64,000 nt of DNA from Panorpa germanica (lineage: Eukaryota > Arthropoda > Insecta > Mecoptera > Panorpidae): assembly GCA_963678705.1 (NCBI GenBank), contig OY783212.1, forward strand, positions 13,392,001-13,456,000, given 5' to 3'. The notes beneath the pieces are model-generated. The model did no database searches and had not been told where the DNA came from. It was given only the letters and a program-made list of their open reading frames with translations. Of the stretch, positions 39,192 through 50,755 are shown piece by piece. A program made the translations under genes and the position numbers. Position 1 is the stretch's first letter. The number at the start of each line of letters is the position of its first letter.

Positions 39192-41340
39192 CTGACCATC
39201 CGAAGTGGAAATATTAGAATCGGATAAGCGCTTAACAAGATGAATTCGTTTTCATAAATTTATCATCTGTTACAGCTGCAATATTTCTTGGGAATCAATA
39301 AATGTTATATATTACAGCTATAGATCATTTTGGTCATTATCTTTGGAAATGGAAAAGCTTTATTTAAAATATCGCCTCGCACTGTAATGGTTTCTACTGA
39401 AGATACAGTTGTTTGATTTAGTTTGTACTATAAAGTACCATTCCCATCTACTGTTTTAATTAGAAGTTTTTAATTTTAAATGATATGTATTAGGGACGGA
39501 GTGGATTATCTGTTTTCACATTGTTTTATTAATGCGCATACGTCACACTTGCGTCAATAATAAACTTTATTTAATATTAATTGTTATCTTTACTTAATAT
39601 TCTTACTTGTTCTTTACAAACTAAAGAGTCAACCACAAATTACACAAATTTCCCCTTTATCACGTCTTGTCACGCATTCACGCGTCTTGTATCCACTCTC
39701 TATACTCCCCCCCCCTTCTGTGATGTGACGTATTTGAAAAAATGGTGTTTTGGTCTTATTTGGTTTTTCGGTCTTGTTTTCTCGTTATTTTTTTTTAAGT
39801 TGAATTTTAGATTAAATGTGGTGTCACGTGACTCTTTTTTTTTTGTCACACTTTGAGGACCACTTCCCTCTCTATGAGTGTCACTTAGATAATGGATAAT
39901 AGATTGTAGGTTATTACCACAGTCAATACTAAAACGACTGTTATGTCAAAATATACTTTACTTAATATTAATTATTATATTTTCTATATTTATTATTATT
40001 TCTTAATTTTTCACAAGCCGAAAAGTTATAAATGAAATATTATAAACTTGTTAGATAAAAACAATACTGTACTGTCATGTTTTATATTTCAATAAGGTTG
40101 AAGTAAAGATATTTAAAAAAATTAACCATTAAATTGCACTCAATCAATCAATCGCAATGCAAGTTACTTTTATTTATTTCAACCTGCCCCAATCGTTACA
40201 GTTACTGATCTTTCAGTGTCGAATTTGCCCAACTTTCAATAAACCACTCTGCTATAGGTTTGATCCTCTAAATTGCATTACATTGTAGTGCATGTTTTCC
40301 AATTATTCTTCTACAACAATTTTTCTGGAATAAAATTGTGAGACTGTAAATAATACTTAAATCCATATACTTACATACTTGTACGAACACAAGCATATAC
40401 CGTAAGTAGGATAAAACGTATTCAGAACAAACTCCAACAAATGCAATAATTTAATTATAGCTCTGCAATGTTCCACATCAGACATACGTTCTTTTCTACC
40501 GTACACACTATTGCGAGTACTACTTTCTGTTTACTGGATGAACACTGCAAGTCCGTTGCTAGATAACGTTGGGTGTGGGTGGTGTTGTGGGTGTGTGGAT
40601 GGGGATGAGGCTCTAAATGGACCTAGGGATGAGTGATAATATATTTCGCATCAGATTCATATATAACAATGCTTTTCGTAAAGTAACAAACAAATAGACA
40701 GAGACGAATGTTGAGTTACCTACAATAAAATGCAGACACACCAATTACATTAGATTGTTTACTATGCGCTAACTTCAGAACTAAAACCGTAACGTACATA
40801 ACTACGTAATGGTCATAAACATTTCGCTAAATCCAAACTCTTCATTCATTTTACATTTAGCTAACGAGAATATCACTTTAATTTATATACTTACGTTATA
40901 GAAAATGTATAGGAATTATCGTTATGTGGTACAATGTTAAAATGCAATAATTATATGAATATATAAACATAATAATAGATCATAATAAAAGTTCATTTAT
41001 TAAATTATAATATTCAATATTAAAACGTCTCCATACTCTATGACAGACAAACTAATAAGAGAGAACGATCCTAGAAACGACAGGTTTATATACCATATTG
41101 GTAATTCATTGTGCTTCAAAGTAATACTAATCTGGTTCACCCATAACTGAAATCCTAAACAGTTATCGTTAATCAAGAATATCATAGACATTAACTAATA
41201 TAATGATTAAAATTTTGTTGGATAGAGGGTTTATGTCTGTAATAGAGTGACAGAGGTAAGAGGCAGGGGAAGTGAAAATGAAGACAAAAGAGAGGAACGA
41301 TAGTGAAAAGATTTAGAGGATTTGTCGAGAGGAGACAAGG
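39192..41340. other. AT-rich stretch, nothing recognised
   Basis: A run of nine C lies at about 39,708-39,716, and a G/T-rich patch at 40,570-40,610. The 91-codon frame at 39,581-39,856 is low-complexity. No gene or element supported. Confidence 0.5.
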
Positions 41341-41660
41341 AAAAAAGTCGCAGGGGGCTAAATCTGGTGAATACGGTGGCTGAGGCATGATTACGGTGTT
41401 GTTTTTGGCCAAAAAATTACGAACAAGCAATGACGAGTGAGCAGGTGCATTAACAAACTTCGCTGCCACACGCTTCATGCCCAAAATTTCCGAAAAAATT
41501 GCATGGCATGAGCCAACCGATATGCCGACATCCTCAGCAACTTCGATAATAGTGATTCGACGATTCTCCATAACAATTTTCTTCACTTCCTCAACATTTT
41601 CATCGGTTGTTGATGTGCTGGGGCGTCCAGGGCGTCCAATTCTCCTTATTTTTTGAACAG
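41341..41660 (-). pseudogene. Mariner transposase remnant with internal deletion
   Basis: Minus strand. The first part gives the helix-turn-helix region ending ENRRITIIEVAEDVGISVGS and then CHAIFSEILGMKRVAAKFV, typical of the mariner N-terminal DNA-binding half. Upstream codons to about 41,660 continue it with GRPGRPSTSTTDENVEEVKK. At 41,451/41,452 the frame jumps straight to NAPAHSSLLVRNFLAKN and then PPYSPDLAPCDFF, the segment just after the second catalytic Asp through the third. The 34-residue spacing to that last Asp fits the D34D triad. The central catalytic region with the first two Asp is deleted and homology ends after CDFF, so the transposase is dead. Terminal inverted repeats were not located. 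Confidence 0.92.
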
Positions 41661-43757
41661 ACAGTGTATATTGTGTATAGAAGACAGTAGATAAAAGTCA
41701 ATTTACCAGAAGACTACTCTGTTCCATCATTGAGAGATAATGAATAATTATTTTGAAAAACATAATGTTGCTTCAGTAATAAAAGAATTATTATTATCTG
41801 TATTTACTTAGCCATAATGTTAACAATAAAATAATTTCTCACAATTATATTTAATAGTGTAATGAAGTTATTTTATACGATGGTATTCTAATTAAAAATA
41901 ACACTTTAATTACCAAGATGAATGCACTTTATAATTACGAAATAAAATTTTCTTTTAAACATTTTATATGGTCGTTACAAGCAGAGTATCGCGATATAAC
42001 ATAATAATAATGATTCATGTTTATGTTGGTAGTTTGATCATTATACCTGGGCGTTACTTATGTCCATACACAAGTCTCTCATAACTCTCTGAATCGAATG
42101 ACCAATGGCCACTTTATCATTGAACAAAGCAGTTTGGACTTTCACAATTTGTCATTAGAATGGACACTCCGCCTGCCGCTTGCCGCTTGCCGACTGCATG
42201 TGGCTGTGGGTGGTGGTGGGGGTGGTTGCAATGGGCTTAACACATAGAATTGGTACAGAACGGAGACAACAGAATGCTATAACTATTATTATATGACTTC
42301 CTGATATAGATAGGTTTCATTTCATAGAGATTGGTCGTTGGACTTTCGGACATTTTATGACTGCGCTTTGGTTTACGTTCAGAGAAGGTTGTAAATTTTA
42401 AAATGTCATATCAATATTTATAGTATGGTAGAATTTCGTTTTGAGAATTTTTCTAGGTTAAGGGACGCTTCTTAAAGATGGTCAGTTAACTAAAATTTTT
42501 ATCAATCTTTTGTTTTAAATCAGTAATCTATTATGTATACGCAGCAAATTGTTAGAACATTCAATAAGGTTAAGTTGAAAAAATTCATCAAAAGAATCTC
42601 GAAGAAATAAAATGATAATATTAGTTCTTAATTAAGCGGTAATTTAGTTGCGCACTACACGAAGCGTAAATTATGAATATTTGAGCGGTGCACTTACAGA
42701 AGTGTTAATTGTGACGTTCTATGCGATTATCAAATTATGACCCTTTTAGTGACCTACAGTATTGCATTGTAGTTAATGTCAAATCAATCCAGCAGTCACT
42801 GCTGGTCACTAAATTGAACCCGAAGACGTAGTCAATGTGTCGTCACTTATATTTTTAATAGCAATTTACTTAAGTGACTTTAATATAAAATTCTTTTGCA
42901 CGAATAATTATTTGTTTATTTAAGAAGTAACTATATTTTAAAACCGTCAAAAGCTCAACTGCAATTAATAAACCATTTTGAAATGTATTATTAAAAACAT
43001 ATTATAGTCACCCTCTACCACCCCTCCTAGTACGAGTAAGTGAAGTAAATAATTAATGATTTATTGAGTGCCCTAATATAAAAGTTTTTTTTATAGTGGT
43101 CAATTTTGTCGGTTTTTTATATATAGGATATATGAAAAAATAAAAAGAAAAAAATTCTGGACCTTAAATAATACATAAAATATTCATTGACATCGTAAGG
43201 GCGTCATGATCTGTCGGGGTGACATCAATGTGTCATAATTCACCCCGAGCATCGAGGGCGTCCGAGTGTCAACCACTTACCAAGAGGGCTTTTGTATTTT
43301 TACTGGTCTTTCTGCTCAATCCGATAATTCTATAGAATTGAAATGTATACACTGTCAATGTGTTAATGATGTCTTCTTGGATTTTTATAATTTGAGTGTT
43401 TTCCAATATTCATAGAACTTTTTTCGTTTGATGTAGGCAGTTTATAGTGTTTAACTTTCAATTTTGTGTATCTAAGTGCACATCTGTAGAATGTCTCTTC
43501 TAAACTGCTAATGAAAAAATATGTTTTAATTAGTAGTTAGTTTTCCGTAGTAATTATATGGAATGTAGGCTGTTGATGCGAGTGTTTCTATTTATTAGTT
43601 GTCAAGTTGTTAATTAATAAGTATTATTAATTTAATATCTATTTGTTCATAATATATGTCATACATAAAACAGTAATTTACTCTTCTGGTTCATAACATA
43701 GAACCCGCGTGTTAGCCCGTGAACTAAACTCTATAGCGACACAGTATGTCTCACGTG
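41661..43757. other. AT-rich stretch with small G-rich patches
   Basis: A G/T-rich patch at 42,170-42,230 contains a GCCGCTT direct repeat and GTGGGTGGTGGTGGGGG. A hairpin with 9 bp arms (TCGGGGTGA / TCACCCCGA) lies at 43,214-43,248. A minus-strand frame ending at a GTAAGT donor near 43,282 was noted (findings). No gene supported. Confidence 0.5.
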
Positions 43758-44391
43758 TAGTCCAAATCACGATAGTTCGGCTACGACTTAGGGCGTCCGC
43801 ACATGAGGCGACTGGTTGCCCACACTGGAAAAGAGAAAACACATGGCACGAACGTAACTAAACTGATTTCAAACTGGTTTTGAGTACGTTTGCAGCGAGT
43901 CTATTTCTCGGTCGCAGAGCATGCTTTTGATGATGACATCATCAACAGAGATGTGCACGAATACTATTCAAAAATATTTAAAAACATACATACAAACAAA
44001 TACGACACAATAATATCCACTATGCTGTTGTTAAAAATTCTATAGAGTCACGGACCACGGCTCGATTACTAGTTTAGTTTCATTCGTGCCTTGTGTTTTC
44101 ACTCGTATTAACGTTCATTCTCTCACTAACAACACAGTTCCATTCTCATTCAGTTTGGGCAGATTCGGGGCTAAGGTTTGCAATCAGTCGCCTCGTGTGC
44201 GGTGGGTCTTATACTTAAAAGAGATTATAAGAGCGGTATAGCTCTATAATACGATAATGAATTTTATCTTATTCGTTTCTATATACTTTATGGAAAAATA
44301 AGTGAGTCAGTGATTTTTAGTTACATCGACAGTTTATACCCCACAACTTCTTTAAGTATGAGTCGCCGCCGAACTCTCGTAATGTGAATTA
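43758..44391. mobile_element. MITE family M1, second copy, split by a nested insert
   Basis: Same terminal inverted repeats as the copy at 32,451-32,664 (left end TAGTCCAAATCACGATAGTT). When the 418 bp insert and its 3 bp duplication are removed, the length is 213 bp, one base from the intact copy. TA at both outer edges is consistent with a TA target site. The interior is alignable base by base with the first copy (for example TATAAGAGCGGTATA and ATAATACGATAATGAATTTT). Confidence 0.88.
43791..44208. mobile_element. Nested Harbinger-like MITE (418 bp)
   Basis: Inserted in the left inverted repeat of the surrounding M1 copy and flanked by TTA at 43,788-43,790 and 44,209-44,211. The left end reads GGGCGTCCGCACATGAGGCG, then ACTGGTTGC. 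The right end, reverse-complemented, reads GACCCACCGCACACGAGGCG, then ACTGATTGC. A 3 bp TTA duplication with a G-rich inverted repeat fits the PIF/Harbinger superfamily. There is no coding capacity. The uninterrupted copy at 32.45 kb gives the empty site, which supports the boundaries. Confidence 0.8.
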
Positions 44392-46019
44392 ACCATAGTT
44401 ATTTAAAGTGCCAACATTCAAACTTGGGTTATACGTTTAAGGATACACAGAAGAAAGAAACATGAATAGATTTAAATATCTCTGACGTCACTCATCACTC
44501 ATTGCGTTTTAAAGTTAGTTGCCTATAATCGATATAATTTCTAAAATGTTATTCTGATATAGGAAGATTCTAAACGAATAAATGTTTAATATATTAATAA
44601 TAAATAACTAACGACTTCCGCGAACTTCCGACTGGTGTACTTCTAAATAAAGTTTAAAATTCACTAAACAGGAAACGGTTAGTTCTAAACTAGAATTTAT
44701 CCGTTACAGTGTAAAAACCATAGACAGGAGAACAAGAAGAAGAACGAGTACGAGAATGAGAGATCTTTATGTTTTATATTTGTTTTCATTTCAGTATTTC
44801 AGCACTGATGTGTCTTTACAAAATGACAAATGGTGTAAGAAAGGAACTGAATACTTTTATTTTGGATTTGTCATATATTCTGTATCGCTTGCTATGTTAT
44901 ATATATTTATATATAGCGAGTTGGAGGCCTCCTACCGCGTGCACTCTTAAACTTTCTTAGCCAACATGGAACAAACTTCAGGAATACTTAAACGGAGTCG
45001 AGCAAAAACTTACTTTTCTTGAGGTAAAAAATTATAATTTCAAGTGTGAACTAACTACCAACATAATTTATTCTTTAACCTTTGGAAATGAAATCAATTG
45101 CTAAGGTAAGAGACGTCTTGTTTCTTTAAGTTTAAATGATTATAAACGGGTGATAATGTGATGACAGCTTTTGTTAACACTCAAAGTAAATTAAAGCTTA
45201 ATCTTATTAATACTCTATTTCATTTGATTGGTAATTGTTATTGTGTTATTTCGACTCTCAAGTAAGTTTAAATATAGTTAAAATATAATTTCACATGCAG
45301 CCTACATATATTTTAGAAAAATCTGTAATCTAAAACCGTTTACGTAACAGGTAACTTTTGATATGTTAAATAAACTTTAAAAAATTAATAAACTTAAAAA
45401 ATAAATTTTGTTTATTTAAAATGCATAAAATAATTAATGTGTTAGAAAGAGAAAGAGAATTTATCATACAATAATACTACGACACATCCAATTTATAATG
45501 ATTTGTTGTATGAGTTTTTTTTAACATATCATTTTTTTAATATAATATCAATGTAAATATATAACACGTGCAATGTATTGTCCTTTTAAAACAGGAATAT
45601 TAAAAATAGAATCAAACCGATACAAACATTACAGTACTTCAGGTGTTTCGTAGTAAATTCTTTTCAATATAAATAAAAAAGGCCTTGACTTTTTTTACTT
45701 ATATGCACCAGATGTGTCCAAACTATTTCAAAGAATGTGCAACACAACTTTGTTTTCTTTTATATTATTTCTAAGCAGGTTAGACATCACTGAAGTACAA
45801 TATATTATTTAAAGCAGGAAACTCAAGGTCATTTTTGTTTATGTTGGAATTATTCAAACAAAGGATTGCATTCATAATAAAACAAGTTTTTGTAAACCTG
45901 TACATTTATGCAGCTGTAGTAAAATTGTAACGGAATATTTTAACCGGAATTCAATCTTACTATTATAATGTTCGTAATGTTCCAATTTAACATGGAAAAC
46001 TCATAAGAACTCATAGATA
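44392..46019. other. AT-rich stretch with repeat D copy
   Basis: No gene supported; the overlapping frames at 44,756-44,960 are chance. A CRE-type TGACGTCA lies at 44,483-44,490. The repeat D copy is at 45,333-45,390. Confidence 0.5.
45333..45390 (+). repeat. Interspersed repeat family D, copy 3
   Basis: TTTACGTAACAGGTAACTTT, followed by ATATGTTAAATAAACT, the closest match to the copy at 15,955-16,030. Confidence 0.5.
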
Positions 46020-46043
46020 TTTATATATATATATATATATATA
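46020..46043. repeat. (TA)n microsatellite
   Basis: A short TA run just left of the Helitron-like element. It may be part of its left end or its insertion site. Confidence 0.85.
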
Positions 46044-46204
46044 TTTCCGGTAACAAAATCTGTATGGTATCTTCTAAACGGCGCCTACAAAGTTTTTTAA
46101 ATTTTGATATTATGTAAAGGACGAATTTCTAAGACTTTCTACGTCCCTGAATTTTTCCCTGAATTTCCCTGGAAAAAATTATTCTGGAAAAACTGGAAAA
46201 TTTG

Positions 46205-46930
46205 AAAAAATACTTTTGCAAATATCTGACGAACTAGAAAAGATAGGAAACTGAAATTTGGTATGTGTATTGAGATCATAATTGTGCACATTTGCCAATA
46301 GTTGGACATTTAAAATTTAAGTTCAGTAGCGGCGCGAATTTCCGGGGGCAATGTTAGAATAGAGTTAGGACGTTCAAATTTAATATGTAGGCTCGCTCTA
46401 GAGTGTTATTAATGAAAAAAAATAAATAGCCCCAAATTTCCAGTGGCGGCGGGAGTTGAGTTAGTAAAAGCCAGAAATATTGAAAAAGTAGTAATAAAAC
46501 TTAGGGCATGTATTGAGACACTAATTGCGAATGTTGCCAATAATTGGATTACCAAAATATAAATTCAGTAGCGGCGTGATTTTTTGGGGGCAATGTTGCA
46601 ACAGAGCTAGAACGTTGATATTTGGAACGTGGGCTCTATATAGAGTGTCATTAAAGACAAACTATAGAAAACTGCAACTTTCCAGAGGCGGCGGGCGCTG
46701 TGGGCAAAAAACCAGAAATATGAAATATATAGAAATAAAAGGCTATAGTTTAGATTATATGTTCTTAGATATAAATAAAATAGATCCCTGTGTTAAAATT
46801 TGACAAACTTGTTCAGTAGCGGAGGTATGTGGGGGGGTAATAATGCTAAATATAAATACAAAGCTAAAATTTAGTATGCAGATATAGATTGACAAATTAA
46901 TAACGAAAATATAAAAAAAAAATCCTTTTC
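46205..46930 (+). repeat. Degenerate ~242 bp tandem repeat
   Basis: The anchor AGTAGCGGCG recurs at 46,325 and 46,567, and AGTAGCGG at 46,815 (spacings 242 and 248). A second anchor, CAGTGGCGGCGGG / CAGAGGCGGCGGG, recurs at 46,441 and 46,683 (242). Between anchors, long stretches align (for example GGGGGCAATGTT, and AGAGTGTTATTAA / AGAGTGTCATTAA). Later anchors at about 47,068 and 47,223 are off-register, so the array decays to the right. Confidence 0.8.
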
Positions 46931-48024
46931 TTAAGTGTAACACTAGAGTGGGGAGTGATAAACCGAGTATAAGAACAAAATAGAGGTACAACGATGATAT
47001 TTTGCATGTAGAATATTAAATAGAAGCACAATAGTTCTCTATAAGTTAGATAGTCAAATTACATTCAATAGTAGAATTGAATTGATTTTTGGTGCGTTCG
47101 TTGTGCTGTGAAATCGAACAGGAGTGAGAGGTATAGGGGGGAAATAGTTAACAGCCCCAAATATCAAATTAAAAAAATAGAAACTACGCATGTGCATATT
47201 TGCGAAAAATAAGTTTAACCTTAGTAGCGGCGTGAAATTGGGGAAGTGGGGGCGGGAAAGGCTTTGCCAAAGAGCTCAATTTTAAATTTCGATCATTTAT
47301 AAAAGTAGATAGTAGTAATAAAGGTTATAAAAGTAGAGAGAATTGTTATGAGCAAAATAGATTGTTATGCCTAAAATTTGTCAATTTTATTTCCGGAGCG
47401 GGAATTAATGGGGAGGACAATATTATATCGTAAATATAAATACAAAAATTAGAACGTAAGATTACAGTGCAGTTTTAATTATGTAAATGAATTGCTGTAA
47501 TATTGAATTGGTAGTGCCTGATTGGAGGAGAGGGTGGCGCCGGGGTTCAGGACACCAAGTAACGGTGGTCTTAGAAGAAGTAGCGATAGATTATAATGGC
47601 TCTGGAAGATAACCGTGTTGTAGAATATGTGCTTTGGTGCTGGAAATGTGGGCGGCGGTTCAGGGGATTAAATTGAAAGTACAATAACGGGAAGGATAAG
47701 GGCTAGAGATGAGATGATTAGGAGCGAACCGCTAGGCTTTCTTAAAAACATAAATGAATTGATGTAATTAGTAGGTTTACATTGAAATGAGTGAAAATTA
47801 ATTTTATCAAGCATTTATCTTATCGAATAATTATTAAAAAATAATATACTTCTAAGGATGAAATTTAGTGTGTAGGTTGCCAGTAAAGTATTAATTATGA
47901 AAACTAATTGTTAAGAGTATTAGTACGCAGGAGGTAAAAGCGCAAGATTGTTTAATGATTGCGGTAAAAGGGGCGATAGAACAGTGCCGAGGTGCAGAGG
48001 AATACAATTGAAAGTGCGAGAACG

Positions 48025-48308
48025 ATACAGAGCATGGAGCCAAGAGGTGATGATTAGTATTACGGGGCGGGGCAGTGGACATTTTTCAATACTGCGCTTT
48101 ATTAGGGTAAATAATAATTTTACACAGAGAGGAGGAAACGAAGGATTATTTAATTATAGTGCTAAAGCGGGTGCGCTGTGAATGTACTCTAAGGACCGAC
48201 GATGCTCAGGAAAGAAGCGATACAGAGTGCTGAAGGAAAAAGGCGCTCCATGGCTTATGGGCGGGGGCACTGGAGACTGGTCAATACAGTGCTTTATTAC
48301 TGTAAATG
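48025..48308 (+). repeat. Degenerate ~196 bp repeat pair
   Basis: CAATACTGCGCTTTATTAG, then GGTAAAT (about 48,087-48,112), and CAATACAGTGCTTTATTACT, then GTAAAT (about 48,283-48,308), lie 196 bp apart. Each is preceded by CGATACAGAG and a G-rich block (GGGGCGGGGCAGTGGA; GGGCGGGGGCACTGGA). Confidence 0.7.
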
Positions 48309-48440
48309 AAAGAATTATAACAAAATAAAAAAAAAAAGTTTAAAAAAGATATATTATAACGAAAATTACTTAAAAATAATATTTTGCATTATTTTCAATT
48401 TAGCAAATAACTTTTATTTATTCACAAACAATATATACAC

Positions 48441-48469
48441 GTCGCTTTGCGACGGGGCGAAGCGCTAGT
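48441..48469 (+). other. Helitron-type 3' hairpin plus CTAGT
   Basis: CGCTTTGC (48,443-48,450) pairs with GCGAAGCG (48,457-48,464), with one G-T pair and a 6 nt loop, and CTAGT follows at once. A competing smaller hairpin GTCGC-TTT-GCGAC (48,441-48,453) uses the same left arm, so the two are mutually exclusive. Classic Helitrons keep roughly 10 nt between hairpin and CTRR, so the direct abutment here is a variant. Confidence 0.7.
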
Positions 48470-50716
48470 TTAAATATAATATTCAAAATAAAATAAAATT
48501 TATTACGCAATAACATATTTTATAATTATGATTTTATATCTAATATAGTAAATAAGTCGACATTAAATAAAACTCAAGTTTTTGTTAATTTATTGGACTT
48601 CCTCATAATGATTTATAGTATATTAAAATACACTTGGTTCAGAATAGTTTCTATTGTATTTTAATAGGATATTATTGTTTTTTTATATTTCTAACACAGA
48701 ATCGTATTTTCTTATATGGGTCCCTAAAGAATTGAATCATACAATGTAGAGATAAGAACTTCATGCAATGTTAACAGGAAAAATATTTGTAATCATTGAA
48801 TGATACCGATTTTTGTATGGTCGTATATTCAAGGGACGCTACTCGTAAGAGTCTGGAGAGATATAAAGAGGAATTACCCTCGTAAATCAGGGCCCACGGC
48901 TCACTCCTTAGTAACACACACATGCATACACAAGGCACACACATGGCTACACTGTCAAATAATAATAGAACTGAGATTAAATTTAGTTATTTTTTTTATC
49001 GGAAAATTAATTTTATCCAATAATGTTAATTTTTAAAATATTTAAGATACAAGGTTAATAAGGTATTTTATGAGTTTGTTACAACTTCTTTAAAAGTTCT
49101 TCTGAAGTAGTCGTATGATTCTAATAGCAATGAAATAGGTCACATAACGTTATGATTAGATAAAAATGATAGTGTAAAAGGAAACTTTAATGTAAAATAA
49201 GTTAGAAAATGCCAGTAATCTAATCTAATACATTACATGTTGTTGTATATTTTATCTTATTGGGTTTTGTTACTCATTTTCTTCTGTTATTTTTAAGCCA
49301 TTTGAAGTGGCAGAGTCGCAATAGAAGGGTTTTTAAATTTAATAAAGGTTATATTTAATAATCTTGATAAACTTAAACTATTAAAACTAAAAATACCTAA
49401 AAAATATTTTATCAAATCTTGTTTGATCAATCTCAGAATTTTTAATTACTTATTATAACCCTTGGTTAATACTTTTCTTTTTCAGTTCTCATTTTTGTTC
49501 ATTATTGTAGCAAACAAAATTCTTAGGCTACTTTTTTTTGTTAGTAACTGTGGCTACTCTGGCTGGATGAAAGACTTTCAGTTATACAATAACTGAAGTT
49601 TAACTGAAAATAGAAGAAAATGGGTTTAAGGTAATTAACATTTATGTAAAGTTGATAGGAATAACATCTTCAACAAAGTATATTTAAAGAAAGTGTGTTA
49701 CAAATATGAAAAATATTTTTTCCTTCCAATAGTATTATTGTTTTATTTTTACTAACTTTGAAAGTTATTTATATGTTTTCATTACCAAAGCTTAAAATAT
49801 AATTAAATGTAATAGAAAAATTCTAAATAAATACTTGTATTTATTTCAACAGTGTAAATGGTACCATATACAAATATTGAACACACACTCATATACACAC
49901 ATGGGGTTGTTTGTTGTGTCGTATTGAGGAGTGTTAAAGAGGGTGGGAATGGGGTATGGGTGTAATGTGAGGGAGAGGTTAAGGGTGTCGTTGTTTTCTC
50001 TGATTTTGCCACTTGATTTACTACAATTGCTCAAATGTGCCACCCAAGTAGTAGAAGATTATCTAATGTCTGAGTTTGTAATTTAGATAAATAGTCCCAC
50101 GGTTTTACATATGTTTCGTCACTTGTTAACTCACATTTAGTTTGAATATTATTAAGTAAAATATAAGTTATTATATAAAGTGGAATCTTTACTTTTAAAG
50201 TTATGTTTTCAAGTTGTAGAGCAATTTAATTAAATTTATTTGATATATGAATGATATACTTGTATGTGTACGAGTATGGTGAAAAAGGACAAAATGTTTT
50301 GTAAGTGATGAAAGCGAAGGAGGAAGGGAGGGTAAGATTGCCAGTAGCATTGCTATTTTAATGGAGTATTTAACCATTTAAGATAATGAGAATAGACTTT
50401 ACTTTAAGTCTAAATACAAAATGAAGCTTTATAAATTACATATTCGTACATCTCAATCCATAAAAAAATAAAATAAAAATTCATTATTATATAGTCAAAT
50501 TGGGGTATACTTCAACTATTGGTAACCACAAGAGTTTCTAAAGGTTTATAGAAGTTCTATGATGAGTTCATGTGTATTTCTTCTTTCTGAAATCAAAATT
50601 AGAGATAATCGGAATTGAATGGATTTTCTAAACAATAATTGTCCTAATTTTTCATAATGGACTTGTAAATTAAGTCCTAGTTCCAATAAACGTATTAAAA
50701 AAATTATTGTATCTAG

Positions 50717-50755
50717 TTTTTAATAAGTCGCAATATTATAGGAGATATCAATCTT
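50717..50755 (+). repeat. Interspersed repeat family B, copy 4 (core)
   Basis: TTTTAATAAGTCGCAATATT, then ATAGGAGATATCAAT, matches TTCTTAATAAGTCGTAATAT with GATGATATTAACAAT in the 5.93 kb copy. Confidence 0.45.

Larger units (their letters stand above)
46100..48469 (+). mobile_element. Helitron-like non-autonomous element with tandem modules
   Basis: The right end is well marked: a GC hairpin (48,443-48,464) directly followed by CTAGT (48,465-48,469), the CTRRT-type 3' terminus of Helitrons. The body is purine- and G-richer on the plus strand than its AT-rich flanks. It is built of degenerate tandem modules, about 242 bp at 46,205-46,930 and about 196 bp near 48,020-48,310. No Rep or helicase coding is visible, so it would be non-autonomous. 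The left boundary is uncertain. A TA microsatellite at 46,020-46,043 and a segment shared with 34,930-35,040 lie near it. Open frames inside (46,525-46,803; 47,948-48,181) are by-products. Confidence 0.6.

Noticed and set aside
46525-46803. 92-codon frame inside the Helitron-like repeat
   Set aside because: It runs across non-coding tandem modules and is not kept in the neighbouring module.
47948-48181. 77-codon plus and 63-codon minus frames
   Set aside because: By-product of GC-richer repeat sequence; both strands open, no motif.
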